Source of the DNA: Butyricicoccus sp.
GTDB taxonomy: Bacteria > Bacillota > Clostridia > Oscillospirales > Butyricicoccaceae
Assembly (NCBI GenBank): GCA_031293105.1
Contig: JAUMSA010000297.1
Coordinates: 1 to 7,323, forward strand
DNA length: 7,323 nt
Reading direction: 5' to 3'
The translations under genes and the position numbers were made by a program. How positions within the stretch are numbered: position 1 is the stretch's first letter; each line of letters begins with the position of its first letter. A model generated the notes under the pieces. That model ran no database searches and was not told where the DNA came from. It saw nothing but the letters and a program-made list of their open reading frames with translations. This document shows, one piece after another, positions 6,869 through 7,323 of the stretch.

Positions 6869-6893
6869 CGCCCTTTGAAGCAGGTGCTATAAT
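6865..6893 (+). promoter_or_regulatory. Extended -10 promoter of the T-box leader and GNAT gene
   Basis: CTGACG (6865-6870, four of six matches to TTGACA) and TATAAT (6888-6893) are 17 bp apart, with TGC at 6885-6887 forming an extended -10. The -35 overlaps the last codon and stop of the radical SAM gene. Transcription should start near 6900, just before the T-box leader. The TGCTATAAT core is identical to that of the minus-strand promoter at 101-93. Confidence 0.75.
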
Positions 6894-6950
6894 CTATTTA
6901 AATTCAGAGGAAAAAGACGATGAAAAGAAGAGTAAGCGGTTTTGAATGCC

Positions 6951-6972
6951 ACAGAGGGCCTACAGAGGGCCT
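6951..6972 (+). repeat. Perfect 11-bp tandem duplication inside T-box Stem I
   Basis: ACAGAGGGCCT occurs twice head to tail (6951-6961 and 6962-6972). The unit holds the AGAG of the conserved distal Stem I bulge and the start of the distal helix. Only the second copy is needed for the standard fold, with GCCTTT pairing to AAAGGC, so the first is an 11-nt insertion, or offers an alternative pairing register. Confidence 0.85.
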
Positions 6973-7167
6973 TTGGTTGGTGAAAAAAGGCGCAATGCGG
7001 AATCGCTGAAAATGGCCTTGGAGTTGCGTGCCGATGTTGCCATGCAACTTAGGATACGACGGGTGTGCCCGTTACAGCACTTAGAGTATCGGAAAGTTAT
7101 CCCTGTACTTGATGAGGTTTGTACTGTGAAGTGCGAACGAATAAAGGTGGTACCACGAAGCGTATGT

Positions 7168-7208
7168 TCTCGTCCTTATGTGAAGTAAGGACGAGAGTTT
7201 CCTGTTTT
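7168..7208 (+). terminator. T-box regulated intrinsic terminator
   Basis: TCTCGTCCTTA (7168-7178) pairs perfectly with TAAGGACGAGA (7186-7196) around TGTGAAG, then GTTTCCTGTTTT supplies an interrupted T tract. The left arm is shared with the antiterminator (TCGTCCTT), which is the expected T-box switch. Confidence 0.9.
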
Positions 7209-7228
7209 GCAGAAGGGGGCAAAATGAC

Positions 7229-7323
7229 ATGGAGGTTACACTGCGCAAATGGCAAGAATCTGATAAGAATAGTCTGGCACATTATGCAAACAACGAAAAA
7301 ATTTCCGATTGTCTACGCAATAC
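7229..7323 (+). CDS. GNAT-family N-acetyltransferase, N-terminal fragment (partial)
   Basis: The first 31 codons are in the window and the frame runs off the right edge. The translation begins MEVTLRKWQESDKNSLAHYA and goes on NNEKISDCLRN. This is the usual N-terminus of RimJ/RimL-type GNAT proteins: a beta strand ending in LRKW, then an acidic pair and a helix, then a NN-x-x-I-x-x-x-L-R stretch. The acetyl-CoA site is outside the window, so activity and substrate cannot be judged. The start ATG 7229 has AAGGGG (7213-7218) about 10 nt upstream. ATG 7224 opens another frame that also runs to the window end (MTWRLHCANG...), but that frame resembles no known family. The gene lies directly behind the T-box terminator, so its expression should depend on the charging state of the sensed tRNA. 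Confidence 0.75.
   Translation, partial: MEVTLRKWQESDKNSLAHYANNEKISDCLRN

Larger units (their letters stand above)
6900..7208 (+). ncRNA. T-box riboswitch (tRNA-sensing leader), probably tRNA-Met
   Basis: This leader fills the 360-bp gap before the GNAT gene. The conserved T-box core is AAGGTGGTACCACG (7144-7157). Stem I: AGTA (6931-6934) and GAA (7008-7010) frame the specifier loop. Above it AGCGGTTTTG (6935-6944) pairs with CGGAATCGCT (6998-7007), and distally GCCTTT (6969-6974) pairs with AAAGGC (6986-6991) around GGTTGGTGAA. A 9-bp hairpin (7022-7030/7041-7049) and a GATAC/GTATC domain enclosing ACGGG/CCCGT (7053-7090) follow. The antiterminator is AAGG + ACGA (7144-7147, 7155-7158) with TCGT + CCTT (7170-7177), leaving the 7-nt bulge TGGTACC; it is exclusive with the terminator. 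Uncharged tRNA should stabilise it and turn the gene on. The specifier reads ATG (7012-7014) or, one base earlier, AAT. The bulge base T7151 pairs with discriminator A73, as in tRNA-Met, whereas bacterial tRNA-Asn usually has G73. Confidence 0.92.

Noticed and set aside
6858..6876. AAAGGG/CCCTTT hairpin at the end of the radical SAM gene as a terminator
   Set aside because: The stem is only 6 bp with no T tract, and its loop contains the -35 of the T-box promoter. It may be a weak transcript end at best.
7011..7013. AAT (Asn) as T-box specifier codon
   Set aside because: It directly follows the GAA of the loop, so it is not excluded. However, the UGGU bulge favours a tRNA with A73 such as tRNA-Met, and ATG is directly followed by the G-CCTTGGAG pattern typical after specifiers.
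6946..7188. 80-codon plus-strand frame between the radical SAM gene and the GNAT gene
   Set aside because: It lies entirely within the folded T-box leader and its composition follows RNA structure, not a protein.
7224..7323. Alternative frame from ATG 7224 as the downstream gene
   Set aside because: It has slightly closer ribosome binding site spacing but no protein-family likeness, whereas the frame from 7229 reads as a GNAT N-terminus.

Overview
The window looks like chromosomal DNA from a Firmicute of class Clostridia, probably near the Ruminococcaceae/Oscillospiraceae. The reasons are AGGAGG-type ribosome binding sites, sigma-A promoters with TATAAT and extended TGn elements, a T-box riboswitch, a BceAB-like ABC exporter and a Clostridia-style CysK. 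The lineage is an inference from general family knowledge; no search was run.

Left part (1-3169). A divergent, truncated response-regulator gene leaves the left edge on the minus strand; it has a clear promoter and ribosome binding site but apparently an ATT start codon. A 210-bp intergenic region with direct and inverted repeats separates it from a two-gene plus-strand operon. That operon encodes an ABC ATPase (269-1009) and a ten-helix FtsX-type permease with a large external domain (1016-3136), the BceA/BceB or MacB-like layout used for antimicrobial-peptide detoxification or sensing. A strong intrinsic terminator (3143-3169) closes it.

Middle (3170-4514). A possible 51-codon single-helix membrane protein (3242-3397, plus) runs tail to tail into a complete tyrosine recombinase of the XerC/XerD type (3360-4397, minus). 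The recombinase and cysK are transcribed divergently from two well-formed, back-to-back sigma-A promoters in a short intergenic region.

Right part (4515-6868). A three-gene operon holds cysK (O-acetylserine sulfhydrylase), a macro-domain ADP-ribose hydrolase and a PflX-like radical SAM protein. The genes are tightly spaced (15-nt gap, then an ATGA overlap). CysK carries an odd proline-containing segment just after its catalytic lysine.

Right edge (6865-7323). A promoter with an extended -10 drives a complete T-box leader. The Stem I specifier loop, T-box bulge, antiterminator and terminator can all be traced. The leader controls a GNAT-family acetyltransferase that starts at 7229 and is cut by the window end. 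The specifier region plus the UGGU bulge point to tRNA-Met as ligand, with Asn as the alternative. The distal part of Stem I contains a perfect 11-bp tandem duplication covering the conserved AGAG bulge. The T-box/GNAT pairing and this duplication are the most unusual items in the window.
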